NCBI GenBank assembly: GCA_002451555.1
Contig: DKCU01000128.1
Location: 28,306 to 92,305, forward strand
Reading direction: 5' to 3'
From: Candidatus Segatella albertsiae
Lineage (GTDB): Bacteria > Bacteroidota > Bacteroidia > Bacteroidales > Bacteroidaceae
Length of the DNA stretch: 64,000 bases
Both the position numbers and the translations under genes were made by a program. The notes below the pieces were generated by a model. That model was not told where the DNA came from, did no database searches, and saw nothing but the letters and a program-made list of their open reading frames with translations. The first letter of the stretch is position 1; each line of letters begins with the position of its first letter. Positions 45,447-53,834 of the stretch are shown here, one piece after another.

Positions 45447-46745
45447 ATGAAACAATCTTCGATTACGCTCAAGAGCACAGGACCTTTCCTCCTCTTGACA
45501 TTCATATACTTCATCGTGGGCTTCCTGACCACGGTCAACGGACAGTGTCAGGGTCCCTTGAAGGTGGCGTTCCTCTCGGAGGTAACAGCTACCAAGAACT
45601 CGCTCGCCACACTCATCTCCTTTGCTTTCTTTCTGGGCTACCTGCTCAATAGTGCAAAAACGGGACGGATGCTCAACGAGGTGGGGTACAAGACAACACT
45701 CGTTCGTTCGATGATAGTAATGGTACTTGGCTTGGGCTTCTATCTCGCCTCGGCGGTCATCGCCGAATATTGGGGTGGGGCAGGCGTGCATATTGCTCAG
45801 GACTTTGTGCCTTACGGCTACTTTGTGTTTCTCTTCGGTTCCTACCTGATGGGTACTTCGGCAGCAATGCTCCAGGTGGTTATCAATCCTTACATCGCCG
45901 CTTACCCATTGCCGGGCACACAGCCTGTGCAGCGTATGAACTTCACTTGTGCCGTAAACAGCTTTGGAACAACTATTGCTCCATTCTTTGTGACGGGCGT
46001 GATGTTTGCTGGAGTATCGCTCGAAAGTGTATCAGCCAACCAACTTACTCTTCCTTTTCTTGTGATGATGCTCATCATCGCAGTTACCACGTGGAGTACA
46101 TCTAAGGCTAATCTGCCTGACATCGAAGGAACTAGAGAGGTTGATTCTAGCGAAAAAACAGATAATGTTAACGTGCAGAATATCGCAGCAAAGAAACGCA
46201 GCATCTGGTCATTCCGCCAATTGAAATATGGTGTCATTACCATTTTCTGTTATGTGGGTACTGAGGTGGGTATTGGCAACAATATGAATCTCCATGCAAT
46301 GGACTTGATGAGTCAAGGTTACGATCTATCGCCAGCTCTACTTGCCACACTCTATTGGGGAGGTTTCTTGGTAGGTCGAATGGTTTCCGCATCGCTTAAG
46401 AATGTGGCACCTCGTCCCATGCTCCTCACCGTTACTGTGGCAGCCATTGCGCTGATGACAACCTCCATGTTCACTGAAAACCTTTGGTTGATGGCAGCTG
46501 TAGGATTGTTCCATAGCGTGATGTGGAGTTGCATCTTTACTTTGGCTGTCGATGGACTGAAGGAATACACCTCCAAGGCATCGGGTATCTTCATGATGGG
46601 TGTATTTGGTGGAGCCGTGTTCCCGGTTATCCAGGGCTTGGTGGCCGACTACGTTGGCTCTTGGCAGTTCACATGGCTTGTGCCGCTAGCTTGTGAGTTC
46701 GTGATTCTTTGGTATGGACTGATAGGTTATAAGAAGGCAGCGTAA
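45447..46745 (+). CDS. Sugar MFS transporter, FucP/GluP type
   Basis: 432-residue sugar:proton symporter with about 12 helices. Family parts: LTTVNGQCQGPLKVAFLSE at the N-terminus, LFGSYLMGTSAAMLQVVINPY and KYGVITIFCYVGTEVGIGNN in the second half. It would bring in mannitol or fructose; the exact sugar cannot be read. It follows the dehydrogenase by 113 bp on the same strand, behind a weak terminator. Confidence 0.88.
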   Translation: MKQSSITLKSTGPFLLLTFIYFIVGFLTTVNGQCQGPLKVAFLSEVTATKNSLATLISFAFFLGYLLNSAKTGRMLNEVGYKTTLVRSMIVMVLGLGFYLASAVIAEYWGGAGVHIAQDFVPYGYFVFLFGSYLMGTSAAMLQVVINPYIAAYPLPGTQPVQRMNFTCAVNSFGTTIAPFFVTGVMFAGVSLESVSANQLTLPFLVMMLIIAVTTWSTSKANLPDIEGTREVDSSEKTDNVNVQNIAAKKRSIWSFRQLKYGVITIFCYVGTEVGIGNNMNLHAMDLMSQGYDLSPALLATLYWGGFLVGRMVSASLKNVAPRPMLLTVTVAAIALMTTSMFTENLWLMAAVGLFHSVMWSCIFTLAVDGLKEYTSKASGIFMMGVFGGAVFPVIQGLVADYVGSWQFTWLVPLACEFVILWYGLIGYKKAA

Positions 46746-46748
46746 GGG

Positions 46749-46796
46749 AAAAAGGTTTCTGGTGTTTTATTTGCTGGCACAGGAAACCTTTTTTTG
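46749..46796 (+). terminator. Terminator of the sugar locus
   Basis: AAAAAGGTTTC / GAAACCTTTTT stem followed by T7, 4 bp after the permease stop. Confidence 0.8.
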
Positions 46797-46805
46797 TTTT
46801 GTTTC

Positions 46806-46836
46806 TTTGCTATTTGATAAAATCTTGCTAACTTTG
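46806..46836 (+). promoter_or_regulatory. Promoter of the BtuF-like gene
   Basis: TTTG (46806-46809), 19-bp spacer, TAACTTTG (46829-46836). The ATG at 46868 is 31 bp downstream. Confidence 0.7.
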
Positions 46837-46867
46837 CACGGCAATAGAAACATAGCAATCAATTTTT

Positions 46868-48115
46868 ATGCAAATGAAATATTTGAAGCGACTTCTAGGG
46901 TTCTTCTCCCTGATGATGGTGATAACCCTCCTGGCTTCTTGCCAAGGAAATAAGCAATCTGTAGGTAATCAGCTCTCGGGCGACACGATTCCCCTTAAGT
47001 ACTCACAGCTTTTGACGATGGTTCGACACGATGGATATGTCGAGGCTATCATCGCCAATCCTTGGAAAGAAAAGCAAGTGCTGCATCGTTATCTTTTGAT
47101 TCCCAAGGGGAATGAGGGTGACAAGGTTGTGACAAAATTGCAAGAAAGTAATCAAATGGGTGGTAAGGGGATTACTAGTGCCGTTGATATTGTTCGCACT
47201 CCTGTCTCTAGCAGCATCATTACTACTGCGCCTCATTGTCAACTTCTTTATGAACTTAATGCAAAGAAAGCTATAACGGGTGTTTGTGATGCCAACTATA
47301 TCAATATTCCTGATATCAAGAGATATGTGGATTGCGGCTCCAGTATGCAACCTGACATAGAGCGCATCATTGCTCTTCATCCTGAAGCCCTTGTCATTTC
47401 TCCGTTTGAAAACAGTGGTGGATATGGAAAACTTGACAAACTGGGCATCCCTATCATAGAGGCGGCTGACTATATGGAGGCTTCTCCTTTGGGGCGGGCT
47501 GAATGGATTAAGTTCTATGCAGTACTGTTTGGAAGTGAAGAACGAAGAGTGAAGAGTGAAGAATCCTATAGCTTGGGAGAATCACCCTTTGCTTGGACAA
47601 AGGGTGATTCTCTGTTTTCGATAATAGAGCGTGAGTACCTTTCATTGAAGTCAAAGGCTGCCAAGTTATCGGAAGGCTTGTCTGTTTTGACGGAACGCAA
47701 GATGGGAAGTGTGTGGTATGTTCCTGGTGGACAGAGCACGATGGGCATCTTGCTTCGTGATGCCCATGCCAAGTATATCTTTGCTGATGACAATCACAGC
47801 GGGAGTCTGGCTTTAAGTCCTGAACAGATTATCGCCAAAGGCAATCAGGTGGATGTTTGGGCATTCAAGTATTTTGGTGGCAAACCTCTATCTTGTGCAG
47901 ATTTGCTCCAGGAGTACAAGGGCTACCAGACGTTGCGTGCCTTTGAAGCCAAGAATATCTATGAGTGTGATACTCAGATTCTGCCTTATTTCGAACAGAC
48001 CAGCTTTCATCCCGAAATACTCCTCCGAGAGTTTATCCTCTTGTCTCATCCTTCTTTGCTGAACCAACAAGGTTGGGGGCAACTAAGATTCTACAAGAAG
48101 TTGAAAGAGTTATAA
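46868..48115 (+). CDS. BtuF/FepB-like substrate-binding lipoprotein with a repeat insert
   Basis: 415-residue binding protein of the cobalamin/siderophore class. Lipobox in VITLLASCQGN (Cys about residue 26). Signature parts: YELNAKKAITGVCDANYINI, IIALHPEALVISPFE and DADDNHSGSLALSPEQI-like AKYIFADDNHSGSLALSPEQ. No FecCD permease or ATPase gene is in the neighbourhood, so it must share a transporter coded elsewhere. Residues about 222-248 (SEERRVKSEESYSLGESPF) are coded by a 34-bp heptamer repeat plus a 15-bp inverted repeat and have no counterpart in the family; the frame is kept throughout. Start at 46868 or the in-frame ATG at 46874. Confidence 0.85.
   Translation: MQMKYLKRLLGFFSLMMVITLLASCQGNKQSVGNQLSGDTIPLKYSQLLTMVRHDGYVEAIIANPWKEKQVLHRYLLIPKGNEGDKVVTKLQESNQMGGKGITSAVDIVRTPVSSSIITTAPHCQLLYELNAKKAITGVCDANYINIPDIKRYVDCGSSMQPDIERIIALHPEALVISPFENSGGYGKLDKLGIPIIEAADYMEASPLGRAEWIKFYAVLFGSEERRVKSEESYSLGESPFAWTKGDSLFSIIEREYLSLKSKAAKLSEGLSVLTERKMGSVWYVPGGQSTMGILLRDAHAKYIFADDNHSGSLALSPEQIIAKGNQVDVWAFKYFGGKPLSCADLLQEYKGYQTLRAFEAKNIYECDTQILPYFEQTSFHPEILLREFILLSHPSLLNQQGWGQLRFYKKLKEL
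47533..47566 (+). repeat. 34-bp heptamer repeat inside the BtuF-like gene
   Basis: Identical over 34 bp to the phoH tail repeat (35074-35107, minus). Four units of period 7 plus AATCC. In both genes it is read in the frame giving SEERRVKSEES. Confidence 0.85.
47577..47612 (+). repeat. 15-bp perfect inverted repeat inside coding sequence
   Basis: GAGAATCACCCTTTG / CAAAGGGTGATTCTC with a 6-bp spacer. It codes SLGESPFAWTKGDSLF. It lies 10 bp after the heptamer repeat; together they make an insert of about 80 bp. Confidence 0.8.
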
Positions 48116-48162
48116 TAAGATGTTTAATGAGCATAAGTGAGAAGCTATCCTTCTTCAACAAT

Positions 48163-48196
48163 AAATCCCAGTCGAAATGATACTCGGCTGGGATTT
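48163..48196. terminator. Bidirectional terminator
   Basis: AAATCCCAG / CTGGGATTT with further TCGA/TCG pairing, between the convergent BtuF-like and LolA-like genes. Confidence 0.8.
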
Positions 48197-48252
48197 GTTA
48201 TTTGCTTTTATAGCTAAATTGCGATATGTCTTATGAGGTGTAAACCTCTCGA

Positions 48253-48858
48253 TTATCTCAAATCTACGATTTCTGCGCTAGGATAGTCCTTGCTATTGAA
48301 GGTAAATGTACTATTGGGTACATTCTTCGCCTTGAAGTTGCTAACGGTAATCGTGCTCCATGAAGAACCTTGGCGCATCTTGATCTTGGATGGAATATAC
48401 GACTTCTTGTCAATGGTGATAACCAACTCCTGTACCGTGCGTTTCTTGTTTTGTGCCACGAGACGTACCTCATAGTTGCTGCCTACAGTCTTCATTGTGG
48501 AGGTGTATCCTGTCTTGTAGATGTTGATGAATGTATATGGATTCATGGACATCTGCTGTGCTTGGGTAGGATTGCTGACATTGACCTCGTTGGTCTTCTT
48601 CATATAAGTCCATTGGGTCTTGCCATTGTACCAGACGGTAGCCTGTGGCGTATGTGCGCTAAACTTGTTGCCTTTGATGGCGATGGTGCCGCTTGCAGAA
48701 CCATATTTGCTGCTTGACATCTGGAAGTTGGCGCTGGCACCGCTCTTGTTTCCGATGATGCTGGCTGTCTTATCTAACACATGTTGTGCTGTCTGCGCAA
48801 ATGTTCCAAGGCTCATCAGAGCCATGAATGCGAATGAAAGAATCTTTTTCATATTCAT
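48253..48858 (-). CDS. LolA-like outer-membrane lipoprotein carrier
   Basis: 201-residue periplasmic protein with a signal peptide (MKKILSFAFMALMSLGTFAQ). The rest is a beta-rich open barrel of the LolA/LolB fold: SASGTIAIKGNKFSAHTP and VWYNGKTQWTYMKKTNEVNV, then TIDKKSYIPSKIKMRQGSSW and the late FTFNSKDYPSAEIVDLR. Would shuttle lipoproteins to the outer membrane. It follows ftsK on the minus strand, an order known from other Bacteroidales. -7 box TACCTTTG (minus) at 48976-48983 gives its own promoter. Confidence 0.88.
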   Translation of the reverse strand: MNMKKILSFAFMALMSLGTFAQTAQHVLDKTASIIGNKSGASANFQMSSSKYGSASGTIAIKGNKFSAHTPQATVWYNGKTQWTYMKKTNEVNVSNPTQAQQMSMNPYTFINIYKTGYTSTMKTVGSNYEVRLVAQNKKRTVQELVITIDKKSYIPSKIKMRQGSSWSTITVSNFKAKNVPNSTFTFNSKDYPSAEIVDLR

Positions 48859-48975
48859 ATTTCTAATCTTTTATGTTATTTCCTTTCTTATGTCCTATAG
48901 TTCTTATGTCATAACTATCGTTTCTGCTTATTATACAACAAAAACTTTTCATGCACTTGTCTGCATACTTAGATG

Positions 48976-48983
48976 CAAAGGTA
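48976..48983 (-). promoter_or_regulatory. LolA-like gene -7 box
   Basis: Minus strand TACCTTTG, with a 117-bp leader to the ATG at 48858; no standard -33. Confidence 0.5.
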
Positions 48984-49103
48984 GCATGAAAAGTTTAAGA
49001 ATTAGAGATTCTTTAAGAAATCTTAGTCTCTTTAAATCTCCTTTAATTGTATTTCTTTAGTTCTCCTTTTACTGTATTTCTTTAGATAGGACTCACCGAT
49101 GTC

Positions 49104-51710
49104 TTATCCTCTCAAAGCTGCTAACAGGTTGTTGAGCTGGTTCTCGTCCTGGAGTAGTACCTCGCGAGGTTTGCTTCCTTGTGCTGCTCCCACGATACCA
49201 GCAGCTTCCAACTGGTCCATCAAGCGGCCTGCACGGTTGTAGCCGATGCTAAACCTACGTTGTATCATACTCGTGCTTCCCTGTTGAGAGAGTACGATGG
49301 CGTGGGCTGCTTCCTCGAAGTATGGGTCCAAGTTGCGAGCATCCACGTTTCCACCACCGTTTGCGCCATCGCCGTCATTGGCTGGCTCAGGAAGTTCGAG
49401 TGGCTCGATAGGACCTGGCTGTGAGGAGATGTATTCGTTGATGCGCTCAATCTCTGGAGTATCGACGAAGGCGCATTGTACACGCACAGGTTCATTGCCG
49501 TTGAGGTAGAGCATATCTCCTCGTCCAATCAGCTGGTTGGCTCCCGTTCTGTCCAAGATGGTCTTGGAGTCGATGGCTGATGTCACCTTGAATGCGATAC
49601 GACCAGGGAAGTTGGCCTTGATGTTACCCGTGATGATGGTCGTAGTTGGACGCTGGGTGGCAATGATCATGTGGATGCCGACGGCACGAGCCAACTGTGC
49701 GATACGTGCGATAGGCAATTCTACCTCCTTGCCGGCTGTCATAATCAAGTCTCCGAACTCATCGATGATGACCACGATGTAAGGCATGTACTCATGTCCA
49801 TCTGTCAACTTCAACTTATGGTTGATGTACTTCTGGTTGTATTCCTTGATGTTTCTCGCTCCAGCTTTTTTGAGCAAGTCGTAGCGGCTGTCCATCAAGA
49901 CACAGAGACTATTCAAAGTTCTGACCACCTTGGTGACATCTGTGATGATAGGCTCCTCCTCGTCGGAAACGGCAGCCATGAAGTGGTTGGCGATGCGAGA
50001 ATAAACACTGAACTCCACCTTCTTCGGGTCAATGAGCACCAACTTCAACTCGTTAGGGTGCTTCTTATATAATAAAGAGGTGATGATGGCATTCAAACCT
50101 ACAGACTTACCTTGACCCGTGGCACCGGCAACGAGCAAGTGAGGGATTTTAGCCAAATCGACCATGAACACCTCGTTGGTGATCGTCTTGCCCAGGGCTA
50201 TAGGCAGTTCCATCTTGGTCTCCTGGAACTTCTTGGAGTTCAGGATGCTCTCCATGCTCACGATGTTTGCCTTGGCGTTAGGAACCTCGATACCGATGGT
50301 GCCCTTGCCAGGGATAGGAGCGATGATACGGATACCCAATGCAGCGAGGCTCAGGGCGATGTCGTCCTCCAGGTTCTTGATTTTTGAGATACGCACACCC
50401 TCGGCTGGCTGAATCTCGTATAGCGTGATGGTTGGACCCACGGTGGCACGGATGGTCTTGATTTGCACGCCGAAGTTGCCAAGGACCTCGATGATTCGGT
50501 TCTTGTTGGCTATTTGTTCTTCTTCGTCGATATAGGCACCATTGTCCTCGTATTTCTTCAGGAGGTTGAGGGTAGGGTACTTATATCTGGTGAAAGGCTC
50601 CTTAGGATTGATAGGAGTATTGAGCTGTTCGTGGTCGTTGACGGTGTTGCTGGTGGCTTGCTCCTCATTGGCAGCTACGGAGATGTCCATGCCAATATGC
50701 TGTGAGGCAAGTTCGGCGGCGGCCTTCTCTTGTGCTTCAGCCTCCGCTCTCTCCATGCGAAGTTTGCGTTGCTGGTCCAAGAAGGATGTCTGGGTAGCTT
50801 GGGCGTCGTTTCCAACAACTACTGATGCGACATTCTCAGTCTTTTCTTCTTCGGCTTTTTCGGCTGCAGTATTGTCTTTGCCTTGATTTTGAGTGACGTC
50901 TAAGTCGATGACTTTGGCAGGCTCTGGATCTTTGAAGGCAGGAGCTGCGTCCGTGTTTTCCTCTTCCTCTGTTTCGTCCTGTCTTCCGCTCTCGGCATTG
51001 GCGTAAGCTTGCGCGATGGCATCAGGCTCTTCGCCCTCCTTGTCTTGTCCATGGTTGGTAATCTCGAATTTTACCTTGCTGGTGATATAGCCAATCGGGT
51101 TGAGAGCCTTACGAATCACGGTGATGGTCTCCGTCGTGATAAACGTGAGGAAGGCGATGGCGGTAAAGAGAAGGATGGCGGTAAGGCCTGGTGCTCCCAC
51201 CACATTCTCAAGGTTTTGGACAACGAACAGTCCGTGCTTGCCACCAGGGTTGAAGATGAGTCCGGGCGTGAGTGGCGTCAAGAACTTAGCGAAGGTGATG
51301 GCACTCCATTCCATGACGATCATCATGCTGAAGAACCATTTCCAAAGGTTGATCTTGTAGGCGTGCATCAGTTGCAGTCCCCAGATGATGAAGAACGTAG
51401 GAAACAGAAACCCCGGAAAACCGAAGTTCTGGGCGATGAGCCAATAGGAGATGATGGCACCTATGGAACCGCAGTAGTTCTGGAACTGATGTTCGCTGTT
51501 GGTCCATTCTCCCGCTCTCAGGTCTTCCAAGTAACTTTGGTCGGCTGCGCCCGTGCTCAGGAAGGAGACCATGGCTATGATGATGACAACCGCGATGGAA
51601 ACCAATGCGAGTCCTAGGAAGAAATCAGTGATAGTATTGTTGAAAATATATTCTAAACCAATAGCTTGGCTAAAGGTCTTGGATTTACGTTCGGTCTTTT
51701 TCTTTGCCAT
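49104..51710 (-). CDS. ftsK: FtsK/SpoIIIE DNA translocase
   Basis: 868-residue membrane-anchored motor that moves chromosome ends at division. Four N-terminal helices (to about residue 200) are followed by an acidic linker (about 225-370), the RecA-like motor with Walker A VAGATGQGKSVGLNAI, Walker B YIVVIIDEFGDLIM and the LARAVGIHMIIATQRPTTTI helicase-type motif, then a C-terminal winged helix gamma domain (STSMIQRRFSIGYNRAGRLM). The -7 box TACTTTTG (minus, 51739-51746) lies 28 bp ahead. Confidence 0.96.
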   Translation of the reverse strand: MAKKKTERKSKTFSQAIGLEYIFNNTITDFFLGLALVSIAVVIIIAMVSFLSTGAADQSYLEDLRAGEWTNSEHQFQNYCGSIGAIISYWLIAQNFGFPGFLFPTFFIIWGLQLMHAYKINLWKWFFSMMIVMEWSAITFAKFLTPLTPGLIFNPGGKHGLFVVQNLENVVGAPGLTAILLFTAIAFLTFITTETITVIRKALNPIGYITSKVKFEITNHGQDKEGEEPDAIAQAYANAESGRQDETEEEENTDAAPAFKDPEPAKVIDLDVTQNQGKDNTAAEKAEEEKTENVASVVVGNDAQATQTSFLDQQRKLRMERAEAEAQEKAAAELASQHIGMDISVAANEEQATSNTVNDHEQLNTPINPKEPFTRYKYPTLNLLKKYEDNGAYIDEEEQIANKNRIIEVLGNFGVQIKTIRATVGPTITLYEIQPAEGVRISKIKNLEDDIALSLAALGIRIIAPIPGKGTIGIEVPNAKANIVSMESILNSKKFQETKMELPIALGKTITNEVFMVDLAKIPHLLVAGATGQGKSVGLNAIITSLLYKKHPNELKLVLIDPKKVEFSVYSRIANHFMAAVSDEEEPIITDVTKVVRTLNSLCVLMDSRYDLLKKAGARNIKEYNQKYINHKLKLTDGHEYMPYIVVIIDEFGDLIMTAGKEVELPIARIAQLARAVGIHMIIATQRPTTTIITGNIKANFPGRIAFKVTSAIDSKTILDRTGANQLIGRGDMLYLNGNEPVRVQCAFVDTPEIERINEYISSQPGPIEPLELPEPANDGDGANGGGNVDARNLDPYFEEAAHAIVLSQQGSTSMIQRRFSIGYNRAGRLMDQLEAAGIVGAAQGSKPREVLLQDENQLNNLLAALRG

Positions 51711-51738
51711 TTTTGTTCTGTTTGAATTATTTATCTTG

Positions 51739-51746
51739 CAAAAGTA
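51739..51746 (-). promoter_or_regulatory. ftsK -7 box
   Basis: Minus strand TACTTTTG. No TTTG at standard spacing; divergent from the exonuclease promoter 70 bp away. Confidence 0.5.
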
Positions 51747-51817
51747 GCTAAAATATTCGAAAAACCTACTATTTTTATTGCTAATTTTTCTAATTTTTTA
51801 TAGAAAATGGATTTACA

Positions 51818-51849
51818 TTTGGTTAATTCACATAATAATTGTACTTTTG
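51818..51849 (+). promoter_or_regulatory. Promoter of the exonuclease gene
   Basis: TTTG (51818-51821), 20-bp spacer, TACTTTTG (51842-51849), 24 bp before the ATG at 51874. Confidence 0.75.
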
Positions 51850-51873
51850 CAATCTGAAACTTGTGAAATAACA

Positions 51874-52566
51874 ATGAAAACAATATTCAAAAAGTACGAC
51901 AAACATGAAATCTCCAAGTTACCGAGGGCTTTCTTCGAGGGGACTATCAAGGTGATCGATGCCCCAGAGAATGTTGAGGAGGCTGTTGATTTCTTGCTTG
52001 GTCAGGAAATATTGGGGGTAGATACCGAGACACGCCCTTCTTTTAAGAGAGGTGTGCAGTACGAGGTGTGCTTGCTTCAGGTGAGCACGCTCGAAGTGTG
52101 CTATTTGTTTCGTTTGAACAAAGTGGGTATGCACCCTGCCATTCTTAGACTCTTGACCGACAAGAAAGTGCCTAAGGTAGGCTTGTCTTGGCACGACGAT
52201 TTGCACCAATTGCATCGCAGGGCTGAGTTTGAGCCAGGTCTTTTCATCGAGATTCAAGATATGGCAAAGCAGTTTGGCATTGACGACATGAGCTTGCAGA
52301 AATTGTATGCAAATCTCTTTCATCAGAAGATAAGCAAGAGCCAGCGACTTAGCAACTGGGAAGGCTCGGAGCTGAGGGATGCCCAGAAGTTGTATGCGGC
52401 TACGGATGCGTGGGCTTGCATTCGCCTGTACTATGAGTTCTTGCGCTTGAAGGAATGTCACGACTATGAGATTATCGAGCCTGTCGTAGAGGAAACTCCT
52501 GCCGTAGTTCCGTCGGATGCCTCTGCTGAGACTTCATCTGATAGTCCGGTCTTGGAATCATGCTGA
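51874..52566 (+). CDS. 3'-5' exonuclease, DnaQ/RNase D-like fold
   Basis: 230-residue exonuclease domain protein. DEDD residues: D50/E52 in LGVDTETRPSF, motif II in LSWHDDLHQLH and motif III in YAATDAWACIRLYYEF. Function is single-strand DNA or RNA trimming by family, target unknown. The last 30 residues are a Pro/Thr/Ser/Glu tail. The ATG at 51874 directly follows a good promoter; the frame is open upstream but that part lies in promoter sequence. The gene for RlmI starts 22 bp after the stop. Confidence 0.88.
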   Translation: MKTIFKKYDKHEISKLPRAFFEGTIKVIDAPENVEEAVDFLLGQEILGVDTETRPSFKRGVQYEVCLLQVSTLEVCYLFRLNKVGMHPAILRLLTDKKVPKVGLSWHDDLHQLHRRAEFEPGLFIEIQDMAKQFGIDDMSLQKLYANLFHQKISKSQRLSNWEGSELRDAQKLYAATDAWACIRLYYEFLRLKECHDYEIIEPVVEETPAVVPSDASAETSSDSPVLESC

Positions 52567-52588
52567 TCGTTCAGTCTTAAAATCATAA

Positions 52589-53782
52589 ATGTATAGAAAT
52601 ATGTATAAGAAAATATATTTAAAAAGAGGTAAGGAAGAGTCATTGAAACGATTCCATCCATGGATTTTCTCTGGTGCCATCAATCGTATGGACGAGGGCA
52701 TCGAGGAAGGTGAGATCATAAGGGTGATTACTTCCGAAGGTGATTTCATCGCTGTGGGACATTACCAGATAGGTTCCATTGCTGTGCGTGTGCTGTCATT
52801 CCGCGACATCGAGATTGATGGTGAGTTTTGGCGCTCTCGCCTGGAGTCTGCCCTTCGCATGAGGGTGGCTGTCGGCATCGCTGACAATCCTGCCAACAAT
52901 ACGTATCGCCTGGTTCATGGCGAGGGTGACAACCTGCCGGGCTTGGTCATCGACTGCTATGGCGAGACTGCTGTGATGCAGGCTCATAGCGTAGGTATGC
53001 ACGTCTATAGAAATGAAATCGCCGAGGCTCTTGCCGACGTGATGGGGGATCGTATCAAGAACATCTACTATAAGAGTGAGACGACCTTGCCCTTCAAGGC
53101 TGACTTGAGACAGGAAAATGGCTTTATACTCGGTGGCGATGCCGACAACGTGGCTGTGGAGAATGGTTTGAAGTTCCATATAGACTGGTTGAGAGGTCAG
53201 AAGACGGGCTTCTTCGTTGACCAGCGTGAGAACCGTTCGCTTCTGGAGCATTATGCCAAGGGAAAGAGCGTGCTCAATATGTTCTGTTACACAGGTGGTT
53301 TTTCTGTGTATGCCATGCGTGGTGATGCCAAGTTGGTTCACTCAGTGGATAGCAGCGCCAAGGCCATCGAACTTACCAATGAGAACATTGCTCTCAATTT
53401 CCCTGGCGACAAGCGCCATGAGGCTCATTGCGAGGATGCTTTCAAGTATTTGGACGAGCACGACCAACAGTATGATTTGATCATCCTAGACCCACCAGCT
53501 TTCGCCAAGCACAGGGCTGCCTTGCGCAATGCCTTGAAGGGTTATACTCGTTTGAACGTGAAAGGCTTGCAGCGCATTAAGCATGGCGGTATCTTGTTTA
53601 CATTCAGTTGCTCGCAGGTGGTTACCAAGGACAATTTCCGAAATGCGGTCTTTACTGCAGCGGCGCAAGCAGGAAGAAAGGTGAGAATATTGCACCAACT
53701 TCATCAGCCTGCCGACCATCCTATCAATATTTACCATCCGGAAGGCGAGTATCTGAAGGGACTGGTATTGTACGTAGAATAA
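52589..53782 (+). CDS. rlmI: 23S rRNA (cytosine-C5)-methyltransferase RlmI type
   Basis: 397-residue rRNA methylase. PUA domain about residues 1-75 (KIYLKRGKEESLKRFHPWIFS is its opening, given here as KRGKEESLKRFHPWIFS). The methylase domain has GFFVDQRENRSLL, VLNMFCYTGGFSVYAM (SAM), LIILDPPAFAK and GGILFTFSCSQVV with the catalytic Cys. Start 52589 or the ATG at 52601 (MYKKIYLKRG), the latter nearer to the family start. The stop codon lies in the first of four TACGTAGAATA repeats. Confidence 0.9.
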   Translation: MYRNMYKKIYLKRGKEESLKRFHPWIFSGAINRMDEGIEEGEIIRVITSEGDFIAVGHYQIGSIAVRVLSFRDIEIDGEFWRSRLESALRMRVAVGIADNPANNTYRLVHGEGDNLPGLVIDCYGETAVMQAHSVGMHVYRNEIAEALADVMGDRIKNIYYKSETTLPFKADLRQENGFILGGDADNVAVENGLKFHIDWLRGQKTGFFVDQRENRSLLEHYAKGKSVLNMFCYTGGFSVYAMRGDAKLVHSVDSSAKAIELTNENIALNFPGDKRHEAHCEDAFKYLDEHDQQYDLIILDPPAFAKHRAALRNALKGYTRLNVKGLQRIKHGGILFTFSCSQVVTKDNFRNAVFTAAAQAGRKVRILHQLHQPADHPINIYHPEGEYLKGLVLYVE

Positions 53783-53826
53783 ATAATAGTTGTACGTAGA
53801 ATAGATACGTAGAATTACGTAGAATA
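53770..53826 (+). repeat. TACGTAGAATA repeats overlapping a stop codon
   Basis: Four copies, three complete and one short by a base, at irregular 12-24 bp steps; the first is the last codons plus stop of rlmI. They fill the gap to the next gene. Confidence 0.75.
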
Positions 53827-53834
53827 AAGATGAT

